DNA of 14,001 nt, from contig JAUPLX010000024.1 in NCBI GenBank assembly GCA_030836665.1, positions 1-14,001 of the forward strand, written 5' to 3'. Each line of letters begins with the position of its first letter. Position 1 is the first letter of the stretch. Shown here in pieces: positions 6,216-13,956 of the stretch. The notes below the pieces were generated by a model. The model ran no database searches. It worked only from the letters and a program-made list of their open reading frames with translations, and was not told the DNA's origin. Position numbers and translations under genes: made by a program. This stretch comes from Patescibacteria group bacterium. Its GTDB lineage: Bacteria > Patescibacteriota > Gracilibacteria > BD1-5 > UBA2023.

Positions 6216-6821
6216 ATGATTGAAACGCTCATTCAAAACGTTCTCGATATTTTCGGGGGATTGTCCTATCTCGGGATATTTTTCCTCATGGCGCTCGAAT
6301 CGAGCCTCTTTCCGGTTCCTTCCGAACTCGTCATGATTCCGGCGGGCTACGTCGCCGCATCGGGCAAGCTCGACCCTTTTCTCGCGATATTGGCGGGAGG
6401 TTTGGGAAGCCTTCTCGGAGCGACGGCCAACTACCTTCTCGGCAAATACGTCGGCAAGCCGTTCATCGAGAATTACGGCAAGTACTTTTTCATTAAAAAG
6501 GACAAATACCGGGAAGCCGAGACCCTCTTCGGCAAGAACGACCGACTGTATACGTTTCTCGGGCGGTTCATTCCCGTCATCCGTCACCTCATCTCGATTC
6601 CGGCCGGAATATTCCGCATGCCGTACGGGATGTTCGCCATGCTGACCTTCGTCGGAGCCACGCTTTGGTGCGCCTTTCTCGTATGGCTCGGCTACGCCTT
6701 CGGCGAGGGGGTCGTAGCGGCGGTCCGCCACTATTCCCACGAAGCGAGCGTCGTGGCGGCGGTGGCGACTGTCGCTTTCATGGCCTGGTTCGTCTTCCAT
6801 AAAACGAAAAAGCGAAGGTAG
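6216..6821 (+). CDS. DedA-family membrane protein (VTT domain)
   Basis: DedA proteins are polytopic membrane proteins; recent work shows some act as undecaprenyl-phosphate flippases. The 201-residue product shows the family pattern: an early re-entrant region with ESSLFPVPSELVMIPAGY (29-46), where E29, P33 and the PSE are typical, then GATANYLLGKYVGKPF. The key motif GRFIPVIRHLISIPAGIFRMPYG follows (positions 116-138), with its two arginines R117 and R123. Two further helices lie at the C-terminus, ending in a basic KTKKRR tail. Length matches the family. It starts 19 bases after the PAP2 gene, with no SD, and ends in TAG. The pair fits lipid-carrier recycling, although the substrate is not readable from sequence. 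Confidence 0.9.
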   Translation: MIETLIQNVLDIFGGLSYLGIFFLMALESSLFPVPSELVMIPAGYVAASGKLDPFLAILAGGLGSLLGATANYLLGKYVGKPFIENYGKYFFIKKDKYREAETLFGKNDRLYTFLGRFIPVIRHLISIPAGIFRMPYGMFAMLTFVGATLWCAFLVWLGYAFGEGVVAAVRHYSHEASVVAAVATVAFMAWFVFHKTKKRR

Positions 6822-6842
6822 TTCTTGGATTTCGAATTCGAT

Positions 6843-6876
6843 GGGGCATAAGGGGCCGTTTTATCCGTAATGCCCC
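6843..6876 (+). repeat. Inverted repeat between dedA and ymdB-like gene
   Basis: GGGGCAT (6843-6849) and ATGCCCC (6870-6876) form a 7-bp inverted repeat around a 20-base spacer, in the 100-base gap after DedA. There is no T-tract, so it is not a standard terminator. It could be an operator for the promoter just downstream or a weak transcript end. The function is unknown. Confidence 0.45.
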
Positions 6877-6909
6877 GTATACGGACCTTTCCATTTCGTG
6901 CGTTTCGAC

Positions 6910-6915
6910 TATACT
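6910..6915 (+). promoter_or_regulatory. -10 box placing ymdB-like mRNA start at its ATG
   Basis: TATACT ends six bases before the ATG at 6922, so the expected transcription start coincides with the start codon and the mRNA would be leaderless. The -35 (CTTTCC/TTTCCA, 6887-6893) is weak. Confidence 0.6.
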
Positions 6916-6921
6916 GCCCCC

Positions 6922-7728
6922 ATGAAAATCCTCGTTTTTTGAGACGTCTACGGACGTATGGGGCGCGAACTCGTCGCCCGGCACCTTCCCGCGATACGCT
7001 CCGAATTTTCGCCGGATTTCCTCATTGCCAACAGTGAAAACCTGACGAGCGGCAAGGGTCCGGTTCCCGAACACGTCGCGTTCATGCGCGACCTCGGTTT
7101 CGATTGCCTCACGGGCGGAAACCACGTTTTTTCGCACGTTAAGGATTTGGCCGCCGAACTTTCGGATCCCCGCTCCATTCAGATCCGCCCGGCGAATTAC
7201 TACGAAGTTCCGGGATGTCCGATTCAGGGGAAGGGAACTCGCGTCATCGAAAAGGGCGGTAAAAAGGTTCTCGTAATCAAACTCATGTCGTCGACTTTTT
7301 TAAAAGACGACGTGTACAACCCGTTCTTGAAGGCCGACGAAATCCTCGCGTCTTCCGCTACGGAAAAATTCGATGCCGTGCTCGTGGATTTCCACCGCGA
7401 AACCACTGCCGAAATCTACTGCATGGCCGAATACCTCTCCGGCCGCGCGACCTTCGTATACGGTACCCATACGCACGTCCAGACGAATGACGAGCACGTG
7501 CTCGAATCCGGCACGGGCATGATTGCCGACGTCGGTATGACCGGCCCGCTCCATAGCGCCATCGGACAAAAATTCGAGGGACGCCTTCCTCGCATGGTAA
7601 CGGGCGTGGGGCTGTTTTCGAAAAAACCGGAACCCCTTTCGGAAGGCCCGGGATCGCTCCACGCCGTGCTCGTGGAAATCGAAGGCGGAAAATGCCTCTC
7701 GATCGAAAAGATCCGCATTCGGGATTAG
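6922..7728 (+). CDS. ymdB: YmdB-like metallophosphoesterase with UGA (Gly) at codon 7
   Basis: This belongs to the YmdB/TIGR00282 family of dinuclear-metal phosphodiesterases; Bacillus YmdB hydrolyses 2',3'- and 3',5'-cyclic nucleotides and affects biofilm formation and RNA turnover. With UGA read as Gly the 268-residue protein starts MKILVFGDVYGRMGREL. It keeps every metal ligand at the family positions: D8, E39, N40, N67 (GGNH), H158 (DFHRET), H183 and H185 (GTHTHVQT). The DVGMTGP motif is at 203-209. TGA at 6940-6942 falls on the invariant Gly before D8. A start at the ATG at 6958 would lose D8 and the enzyme would be dead, so ATG 6922 with UGA read through is preferred. The gene ends in TAG and has a terminator. 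The cellular role is inferred from the family. Confidence 0.92.
6940..6942 (+). other. In-frame TGA read as glycine (YmdB codon 7)
   Basis: The surrounding codons give VF-TGA-DVYGR. Related proteins have a Gly here (for example FIGDVVG in Bacillus YmdB). This is the best single piece of evidence that UGA means Gly, and not stop or Trp. Confidence 0.88.
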
Positions 7729-7742
7729 GACTTTCCATTTCG

Positions 7743-7770
7743 AATCCCTCCGTTTTCCGGGGGGATTTTT
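7743..7770 (+). terminator. Intrinsic terminator of the ymdB-like gene
   Basis: A 10-bp stem (7743-7752 with 7758-7767, core ATCCCTCCG/CGGGGGGAT, one G-U pair) has a 5-base loop and is followed by TTTTT. It overlaps the last codon and stop of the convergent helical-protein gene (7769-7771). No equivalent T-run exists on the minus strand. Confidence 0.85.
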
Positions 7771-10700
7771 ACGTCTTGGCGACGAGCGTCCCCGAGAGCG
7801 TCTTGATGAAAGCTTCCTTGTTTCCCGCGTCGGCGAAATAGGCGCCGAGTATGCTTTCCGTAGGACGTCCGAAGAGGTAGGGAAGGGCTTGTCCGATGAT
7901 GAATCCGAGATTTTGGGAAACGAATTCCTTCTTGAATTTCTTTTCCATGTCCGAAGGCGGCTTTCCATCGCCCTCCGGCATCTTCCATTCGCCCATCGCG
8001 GGCAAGAGCCTCGATACGAGTTCGAACGCTTCCCCGGCAAGGAATTCGGTTTCGGATTTCGAAAGTTTCCCCTCGGCCGCTTTCGAACCGGCTTCGATGA
8101 GCGCATCGAGACGCGAGACGGTCCTTCCGTCCGGAGAAGTCGCGGTTTCTTTTCGGAAGGCGTCGAGCACGTCCCGGATTTGGGGGAGTTTTTCCGCTGC
8201 CAATTTTTCCGCTCCGGAAAGCTTGTCCGCGTTCACGAGGGTCGCGAGTTTTTCCCGGTCGACGGAAAGGAGGAGTTCGCTCCCGAGTTTCGCGGCCGTG
8301 GCGGTATCGAATTTCTCCGAGAGCGAGCGCAGGCTTGCGGAATTTTTTTCCAAGAACGCGCGCATCGATTCTTTCGGCATCGCGCGCTTGAGATTTTCCA
8401 GATGGTTTTCGACTTTCGATCCGAGGAATTCGGCATTCAGGAATCCTCAAAGCGAAGGGAACGCCGTTCTTGCTTCCGCGAATATCTTTTTCGCCGTCGC
8501 CGAATCCGACGCGTAGAGGACGTCGACCCCGATCGCTATGAGTTTTTCCGGATTTTTTTCCGCGTCGAGCTTTCCGGAAATGAGTTCGCCCACCGTTTCC
8601 GAATGGTCGGCCGCGATCTTTGCGCACCGCTCTTTGCCCAGGGCTTTCAGGAACGAAATGCCGAATTCCGCCGTCTTCGCATTGATTCCGATTCGCTCGA
8701 AGAGCGTTTTTCTCGCGTCGGCGTCGATTTTCGATCCCGCTTCGAATACCATTTCCACCGCTTCCGCGACGTCTTCCTTCGATAGGGGTTTTCCGGATTC
8801 TTTCCTTTCGACGGAAAGGCCTTTCTCCAGAAGGCTCGGAGAACCGTCCTGCCGCTTTGCCGAAATTTTTTCTACGAGGAGCGACGCCTGTTCGCGGCTC
8901 AGGGAGCGGAGCACGTCCTTGATGATTTTCTTTACGTCGATCGGGGGCGTGAGGTTTTCTTTCGAGAGGATGCGTGAAAGCGTTTCTTTCGGGAGGATTT
9001 CCCCGTCACGGAGGATGTTGACCATCTCCGCGATGTCCCGCTTGTCAAATGCGGTCTTTCCGTCGGGGCGTTTGAGATATTGGGAAATTCCCGAGGATTC
9101 GAGATTGTTCGAAATCGTTTCGGCGATTTCCGAAGCCGGAAGCGCGTAGAAGGAATTAATGGCGAATTCTCGCGTCCGGTCGCCGGTATGCCGGTTTCCC
9201 AGGGGATCTTTCATAATTTCCGATACCATTTGCGCGAGCCGTTCCATCGTCGAGGCACCCTTGGACGCTTCCCCGGCGAGCTTTGAAAAAGTATCGGTCG
9301 CGAACGATTTGAATTCCGCGCTCGTAACGGCCGCTTTCAGTACGGTTTTCGGAACTTCCGCTCCGCCGACGCGGATGGTCGAACCCGGCATTCCCTCAAT
9401 GGCGGACGCTGCCGCCCTCGACGTTTTCTCCGCAAGAAGTTCTTTCGTTACTTTCGGAGGGCGGTTCGGTCCGAAAAAAGCGTCGGCCAATTCGGAGAGC
9501 ACCTCGTTCGCAAGTACGTCTTTGAGTCCTATCGGAACCGTGGTTTCCGGAGCGTCTTTTTGGGCGCCTTTCCCCATTTCCGCGCCGAGTTTCGCCTTGA
9601 GCGAGCCCGAAAAGGATACGAGGTCGATTTCGACGACCTTTTTCAAGCGTGCGATCAGTTCGCCCTTCGCCAGATTGATGTTGCTTTCGAGTACGCGTTC
9701 CTCGACGACGAATTGGACGAGATCCTTCATCGTTGAGATTTCCCCCACCGCGAAGCGTTTGAGCGCTTCCAAAAGCTTTCCTTTATTGTCGAAGAGGAGC
9801 TTGACGAGTTCGGTCGCGCTCTTGATTTCGACCCCCTTGCCGTTTCCGCCGTCTTGCGGACGCAAGAGGGAGGTCGTAACGTCGGCGACGACCTCCTTCG
9901 GAAGTTTTTTCGACAGTTCGGAAACGAGTGCCGTAGCGCCGTTCGCGTACTTCTCCAATTCCGCCTCGTTCGGCGGATTCTTCGTGAACACGATAATCCC
10001 TTCGCTCGCTTTTTTCACTAACGCGAAACGGTCGTCGTCCGAAAGTTCCGGGCGCTTGACGAGCCCGATGAGCTTCGCCGCCATAGGGTTGTTTTTTACG
10101 GCCGCGAGTTCGGACATTCCTTCCACCCCCGTCTTCACCGTCTCTTTCGTCATGGAAGAAGAAACGAGTTTCGCGGATTCGTGGGCGAGCTTGATGGCAA
10201 CGTCACCACGTTCTCTGTCGGACATTTCCCGTCCGTCCAAGAGGGAGAGCGCCGGCATTCGGATTTCTTTCGCGAATTCGTCGAACGACTTCAGGAATGT
10301 CGCCTTATCGACGTTTTTCGCGATTTCCGGAAGGATCTTCACGAGTACCGTTTCGATATCCGGGAACCGCGCGAGCATTTTTTCCGCTTCGGGAATTTTT
10401 TTCAGCTCCGCCGCGAACTCGCCTACCTTTTCCGGTCGCGTTTTCGCGAGGTCGATACAGAACCCGAGCGTGGACCGCACGGCGGAAATGCCTGCGTCGA
10501 ACTCTTTCGGTCCGACCGAAAGCTTCGCGCCTTCTTTCGCGGTGGAGTATCCCTTTTCGAGCATCGCGCGTACGAGTTCCACGCCCCGTTCTTCGGGGGT
10601 GAGGAAATTTTCGACGATGAGCCCCGTCGTATTTTTCAGGACGTGTCATTCCGGAAGCTTCGCGTCGGTCTCCCGAAGTACCGCGATGATTTCGTTCCGA

Positions 10701-10924
10701 TACGCCTTCGCGTCGGTCAGCATCCCTTCGGGAGACGCCACGCGTTTCATAATCCGGGAAATCGCCACGTCCGCCGCGGCCTTGAACGCCTCTTGGAGGC
10801 TTTCCGGCATTTTCCGGAGTTTTTCTTTTCCGACGGGTATCGGTAAAGATTCGCGCCCGATGAATCGCTCGTCGCGCCCTGGTTTTCGCGGGGTTTCGGT
10901 TTCGTATCGGGAAGCTTCGGACAT
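7769..10924 (-). CDS. Large helical protein of unknown function with two in-frame UGA codons
   Basis: I do not recognise this 1051-residue protein. After a charged N-terminus (about 1-35) it is almost wholly alpha-helical by composition: rich in Lys, Glu, Ala and Leu, few aromatics, two visible Cys, no signal peptide and no membrane helix. It is therefore probably a cytoplasmic helical solenoid or scaffold. No nucleotide-binding or catalytic motif was found. Two in-frame TGA codons (10646-10648, codon 93; 8447-8449, codon 826) would split it into three pieces under the standard code. The sequence across each is smooth and protein-like, for example DAKLPE-G-HVLKN and AFPSL-G-GFLNAEF. The frame ends in TAA. 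ATG at 10924 is chosen because a promoter -10 overlaps the earlier in-frame ATG at 10957. It is divergent from htrA. The strand call rests on composition, promoter and readthrough frame. Confidence 0.82.
8447..8449 (-). other. In-frame TGA read as glycine (helical protein codon 826)
   Basis: The frame continues past this TGA without a shift for 225 residues to TAA at 7769. The 22 residues before the next Met are of the same charged helical type as the rest, which argues against a separate downstream gene. Confidence 0.8.
10646..10648 (-). other. In-frame TGA read as glycine (helical protein codon 93)
   Basis: It joins the promoter-proximal segment (which carries the start) to the main body in the same frame. 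Without readthrough the body would have to start at an internal GTG (10582) with no SD or promoter. Confidence 0.8.
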
Positions 10925-10947
10925 AGTCTCGAAAAAGGGTTTCTCCC

Positions 10948-10976
10948 ATACTACCATATCGCTTCCGTTCGGGCAA
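10948..10976 (-). promoter_or_regulatory. Sigma70-type promoter of the helical-protein gene
   Basis: On the minus strand TTGCCC (10976-10971), a 17-base spacer and TAGTAT (10953-10948). Start of transcription near 10941 would leave about 17 bases before ATG at 10924. This supports that start over the ATG at 10957, which lies upstream of the -10. Confidence 0.65.
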
Positions 10977-11001
10977 GAAACGGGATTTTCGAGCTTTGCC
11001 C

Positions 11002-11029
11002 TTGCGGGCGGTTTTCGAAACGGTATAAT
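11002..11029 (+). promoter_or_regulatory. Sigma70-type promoter of htrA
   Basis: TTGCGG (11002-11007), a 16-base spacer and a perfect TATAAT (11024-11029). The leader would be about 20 bases. The -35 boxes of this and the divergent promoter are only 25 bases apart, so one bound protein could affect both. Confidence 0.75.
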
Positions 11030-11057
11030 CCGCCGTCGTTACGTGACCATCCCCGTT

Positions 11058-12257
11058 ATGAAATCCCTTCGAAACGCCCTCGTCCTTACCGCGCTCTTTT
11101 CCATGACCGCTTCCGCGATCGTGGCATATGCCTTTGTTCGGTACTTTCCTTCCGAACGCCCCATGGCGACAACGCCCGCCACGTTCTCGCAAGCGCCCGC
11201 TACGGTTTCGACTTCGGCTTCCGAAGTGGAGTCCGGCGTGAAGAACGTTGCCGCCAAAGTGGGGCCGTCGGTCGTTTCCATCGTGGTTTCCAAAGACATG
11301 CCGGTATACCGCACCGACCCGTTCGGGTTTTTTTACGAACCGTCCGGTACCGTCCGCCGCAAGGTCGGTGGGGGAACGGGATTCTTCGTCCGGAAGGACG
11401 GTTACATCCTTACGAACAAGCACGTCGTCTCCGATCCGAACGCCACGTATACGGTCGCGTTGTCCAACGGTGGCGAGCTCGAAGGGCGCGTCCTCGCTTT
11501 CGATCCGACTACCGACCTTGCCATCGTCCGCGCCTTCCGTAAGGATGGCAAGCCTTACGATGCCGCCATACCGGTCGAAGTGATACCGCGCACTACCGAC
11601 CTTTCCGTAGGATCGTTCGTCATCGCTATCGGAAACGCCCTCGCCGAATTTCAAAATACCCTCACGTTCGGCGTCGTCTCCGGTCTTGGGCGGTCCATCG
11701 AGGCCGGCGACCAGTCGAACGGAACCTCCGAACAGCTCTCGGGGCTCGTTCAGACCGATACCGCGATCAATCCGGGGAATTCCGGAGGCCCCTTAGTCAA
11801 CCTTTCCGGCAAGGTCGTCGGCATCAATACTGCCGTAACCCAAGGCGCGAACGGTATCGGATTCGCCATCCCGCTTTCTGAAAAGATCGTCACGGGCATC
11901 GTCGAATCGGTCATCAAATATTCCGCCATCAAGCGCTCGTTTCTCGGAATCCGTTACGTTTCGTTGACTCCGGAAGTCGCGGCGGAAGCGGGGATTGCGA
12001 AAATCTCCGGCGTGCTCGTAACGGGCGACGCGAACGCCCCGGCCGTTATTTCGGGATCTCCGGCGGATAAGGCGGGCATTAGGAAGGGCGACGTCATTTC
12101 CGAGGTCGACGGGAAGCCGCTCTCCTCGGCTTTCGGAGTCAAAGAAGCGCTCGCTGAGAAATTTCCCGGAGAAAAGGTGTTTTTCAAGGTCTATCGGAAA
12201 ACCGCTCTCGGCAGTTTCGAACCCACGAGTTTGGAGGTCGAACTCTCCGATAGGTAG
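11058..12257 (+). CDS. HtrA/DegP-like trypsin-type serine protease with PDZ domain
   Basis: HtrA proteases degrade or refold damaged proteins in the cell envelope. The 399-residue product begins with a membrane anchor or signal segment (about 7-28: NALVLTALFSMTASAIVAYAF), then a Thr/Ala/Ser-rich linker. The protease domain carries the triad H122 (TNKHVV), D153 (TTDLAIV) and S242 (NPGNSGGPL). Other family marks are GGGTGFFV and VQTDTAINPGNSGG. One PDZ domain fills about 290-395 (SFLGIRYV, SPADKAGIRKGDVISEVDGKPL). The single PDZ domain and N-terminal anchor resemble DegS and the Gram-positive HtrA type. The frame is open far upstream only as antisense of the neighbouring gene. ATG at 11058 is preferred; an in-frame GTG at 11043 is possible. 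It ends in TAG. Confidence 0.94.
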   Translation: MKSLRNALVLTALFSMTASAIVAYAFVRYFPSERPMATTPATFSQAPATVSTSASEVESGVKNVAAKVGPSVVSIVVSKDMPVYRTDPFGFFYEPSGTVRRKVGGGTGFFVRKDGYILTNKHVVSDPNATYTVALSNGGELEGRVLAFDPTTDLAIVRAFRKDGKPYDAAIPVEVIPRTTDLSVGSFVIAIGNALAEFQNTLTFGVVSGLGRSIEAGDQSNGTSEQLSGLVQTDTAINPGNSGGPLVNLSGKVVGINTAVTQGANGIGFAIPLSEKIVTGIVESVIKYSAIKRSFLGIRYVSLTPEVAAEAGIAKISGVLVTGDANAPAVISGSPADKAGIRKGDVISEVDGKPLSSAFGVKEALAEKFPGEKVFFKVYRKTALGSFEPTSLEVELSDR

Positions 12258-12273
12258 AATCATCAGATTACGG

Positions 12274-12309
12274 AATCAACGTCCTACGGATAGAATCGCG
12301 TTGATTTTT
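12274..12309 (+). terminator. Weak terminator of htrA, overlapping the hisS promoter
   Basis: AATCAACG (12274-12281) pairs with CGTTGATT (12299-12306) around a 17-base loop and is followed by a T-run. The stem is short and the loop large, so termination may be partial. Its 3' arm contains the -35 of the next promoter. Confidence 0.55.
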
Positions 12310-12328
12310 CTCCAGAGTAGCCTAAACT
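12301..12328 (+). promoter_or_regulatory. Probable hisS promoter
   Basis: TTGATT (12301-12306), a 16-base spacer and TAAACT (12323-12328). Transcription would start near 12335 and leave a leader of about 60 bases before hisS. No T-box or other known element was recognised in the leader. Confidence 0.55.
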
Positions 12329-12395
12329 CGGAAAGTCATAGTCGGGTTCGAATACCTCCTTCGAGCCTTTTTTCATCCTTTTTCGAAATTTTACC

Positions 12396-13757
12396 ATGTC
12401 CCTATCCGTTTCGCAGAAAGTCCGCGGCATGCAAGATATTTTCGGAGAATACCAGCGCTATTTCAATTTCTTGAAAAAGGTCGCCCGCCACGAATTCCGA
12501 AAAAACGGATTCACCCGTATTTCGACGCCCATTATCGAAATGCAGGACCTGATCGTCCGCTCCGCGGGCATCGGATCCGACGTGGTTTCCAAGGAAATGT
12601 ACGCTTTTCAGGACCGCAAGGGCCGTGAGCTCGTATTGAAGCCGGAATCGACCGCCGGAGTCATGCGCGCCTACCTGGAAAACTTTTTGGACGAACCCCA
12701 GCCGGTATACCTCTACTATATCGAGCCGCACTTCCGCTACGACCGTCCGCAGAAGGGGCGCTACCGCCAATTCCACCAGATCGGTGCCGAAATCATCGGC
12801 GAAGTCGATCCGGTTCTCGATGCCAAGATGATCCATATCGGCTGTTCGATCCTCGACAATATCGGACTCAAGGGGCGCTATCGGCTGAAGATCAATTCCC
12901 TTGGCATCGCCAAGGAGCGTGAGAAGTACGTTCAGGAACTCCAGTCGTTCTTCGAAGCCCGCGCACACCTTCTCGACGAAACCGACCTCGCACGCCTCCG
13001 TGCCAATCCGCTCCGCATCCTCGACTCGAAGAACGAGGACGTCCGCGAGCTTCTCAAGGTCGCGCCGAAACTCGGCGACTTCCTCAAAAAGGAATCCAAA
13101 GAATTCTACGGAAAGGTGAAGGCCTATCTCGACGTGCTCGGCGTGGAATACGAAGAGGACCATACCCTCGTACGCGGACTCGACTATTACAGCCACACCG
13201 TTTGGGAATGGGTCGACGGTTCCGGGCGCACCCAAGACGCGTTCGGCGGCGGAGGGCGCTATGACGACCTTTCGAAGAACATCGGACACAAGGAGGCCGT
13301 TCCGGCCGTAGGGTTCGCCATGGGTGCCGAACGCCTCATCGATGCGCTCGTCGATACTGGCGTCAAGCTCCGCAACAAAGACGTCATCCACCTCTATTTC
13401 ATCCAACTCGGCGAAGAAGCCACCAAACTCATCCTTCCGCTCAGTATCGAAGCCCGCAATCGCGGCATCAACTCGATGCTTTCTCTCGGAACCCCCTCGC
13501 TCAAGGTGCAGATGAAGAAGGCGAATCGCCTCGGTGCCCGCTACGTCGCCATTATCGGTATCATGGAAGCGAAGAAGGGGATATGCCAGCTTAAGGACAT
13601 GGTAAACGGCACTCAAGAAGAAATGAAACTCTCCGACCTTCTTGACCGGGTCGTTTCGAATATCGACGTAAAACAACTCGATTTCTATTCGCCGATGAAG
13701 GATTTCGTCATCGAAGAACCGGTGGTCGTCACGGAGGATGCCGCTATCGCCCAATAG
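12396..13757 (+). CDS. hisS: Histidyl-tRNA synthetase
   Basis: This class II aminoacyl-tRNA synthetase charges tRNA-His. The 453-residue product has the expected order of parts. The N-terminal VRGMQDIFG is at 9-17. Motif 2 is YYIEPHFRYDRPQKGRYRQFHQIG (107-130). The His-specific peptide LVRGLDYYSHTVWEW is at 258-272. The GGGGRYDDL loop is at 284-292, and motif 3, AVGFAMGAERL, at 304-314. An alpha/beta anticodon-binding domain follows (about 328-423). An acidic tail of about 25 residues (430-453) is longer than usual. ATG at 12396 gives the canonical N-terminus; no SD is seen (a TTTTACC precedes it). It ends in TAG and contains no in-frame UGA. Confidence 0.96.
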   Translation: MSLSVSQKVRGMQDIFGEYQRYFNFLKKVARHEFRKNGFTRISTPIIEMQDLIVRSAGIGSDVVSKEMYAFQDRKGRELVLKPESTAGVMRAYLENFLDEPQPVYLYYIEPHFRYDRPQKGRYRQFHQIGAEIIGEVDPVLDAKMIHIGCSILDNIGLKGRYRLKINSLGIAKEREKYVQELQSFFEARAHLLDETDLARLRANPLRILDSKNEDVRELLKVAPKLGDFLKKESKEFYGKVKAYLDVLGVEYEEDHTLVRGLDYYSHTVWEWVDGSGRTQDAFGGGGRYDDLSKNIGHKEAVPAVGFAMGAERLIDALVDTGVKLRNKDVIHLYFIQLGEEATKLILPLSIEARNRGINSMLSLGTPSLKVQMKKANRLGARYVAIIGIMEAKKGICQLKDMVNGTQEEMKLSDLLDRVVSNIDVKQLDFYSPMKDFVIEEPVVVTEDAAIAQ

Positions 13758-13816
13758 CCCTGGAACTACCGGTAACTGCCGACCTCCCGCTTACCCTGCA
13801 TTCGCCTATTTTTCTT

Positions 13817-13844
13817 TTGACACGTCATCTAAAACCCATAAGAT
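13817..13844 (+). promoter_or_regulatory. Strong sigma70-type promoter reading out of the window
   Basis: A perfect TTGACA (13817-13822), a 16-base spacer and TAAGAT (13839-13844). It lies 60 bases past hisS and points to a gene or RNA beyond the right edge. Transcription is expected to start at about 13850. Confidence 0.78.
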
Positions 13845-13847
13845 ATG

Positions 13848-13874
13848 CGGGCCCTTTTCGAAGGGTCCGTTTTT
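13848..13874 (+). terminator. Hairpin plus T-tract right at the predicted transcript start
   Basis: CGGGCCCTT (13848-13856) pairs with AAGGGTCCG (13861-13869) around a TTCG tetraloop, followed by five T. It has the shape of an intrinsic terminator. Transcription from hisS would meet it as a terminator. Transcripts from the promoter at 13817 would start within the 5' arm, where the hairpin would more likely act as a 5'-end stabiliser or very early attenuator. Confidence 0.65.
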
Positions 13875-13927
13875 AAACGGGCAGCTCCTTAACATCCGAC
13901 GCACAGGAAGGCCGACGGTCTTTCTGT

Positions 13928-13956
13928 CCTTTCCGTTCCTCCGGGGACGGGAAAGG
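13928..13956 (+). other. Second leader hairpin near the window edge
   Basis: CCTTTCC (13928-13934) pairs with GGAAAGG (13950-13956) and the inner GTTCC with GGGAC, with one bulged G. The hairpin is followed by seven A, not T, so it is not a plus-strand terminator. With the upstream hairpin it makes the last 150 bases a structured leader; no open reading frame of note begins here. Confidence 0.5.

Noticed and set aside
6922..7728. ymdB-like gene as a pseudogene with a premature stop
   Set aside because: All other family residues are intact, a promoter is placed at its ATG, and two further in-frame TGA codons occur in another gene of the window, so recoding explains it better than decay.
9159..11057. 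Very long plus-strand open frame running into htrA (1032 codons in total)
   Set aside because: The part before 11058 is antisense to the helical-protein gene and has Ser/Phe/Arg-rich, low-quality sequence. It stays open because the gene avoids codons whose complements are stops. htrA has its own TATAAT promoter and anchor sequence beginning at 11058.
12402..13754. 450-codon minus-strand open frame opposite hisS
   Set aside because: hisS on the plus strand carries all class II motifs; the minus frame mirrors it codon for codon and has no family resemblance.
13845..13892. 15-codon ORF (MRALFEGSVFKRAAP) after the last promoter
   Set aside because: The ATG lies between the -10 and the expected transcription start, so it would not be in the RNA; the sequence is explained by the hairpin.
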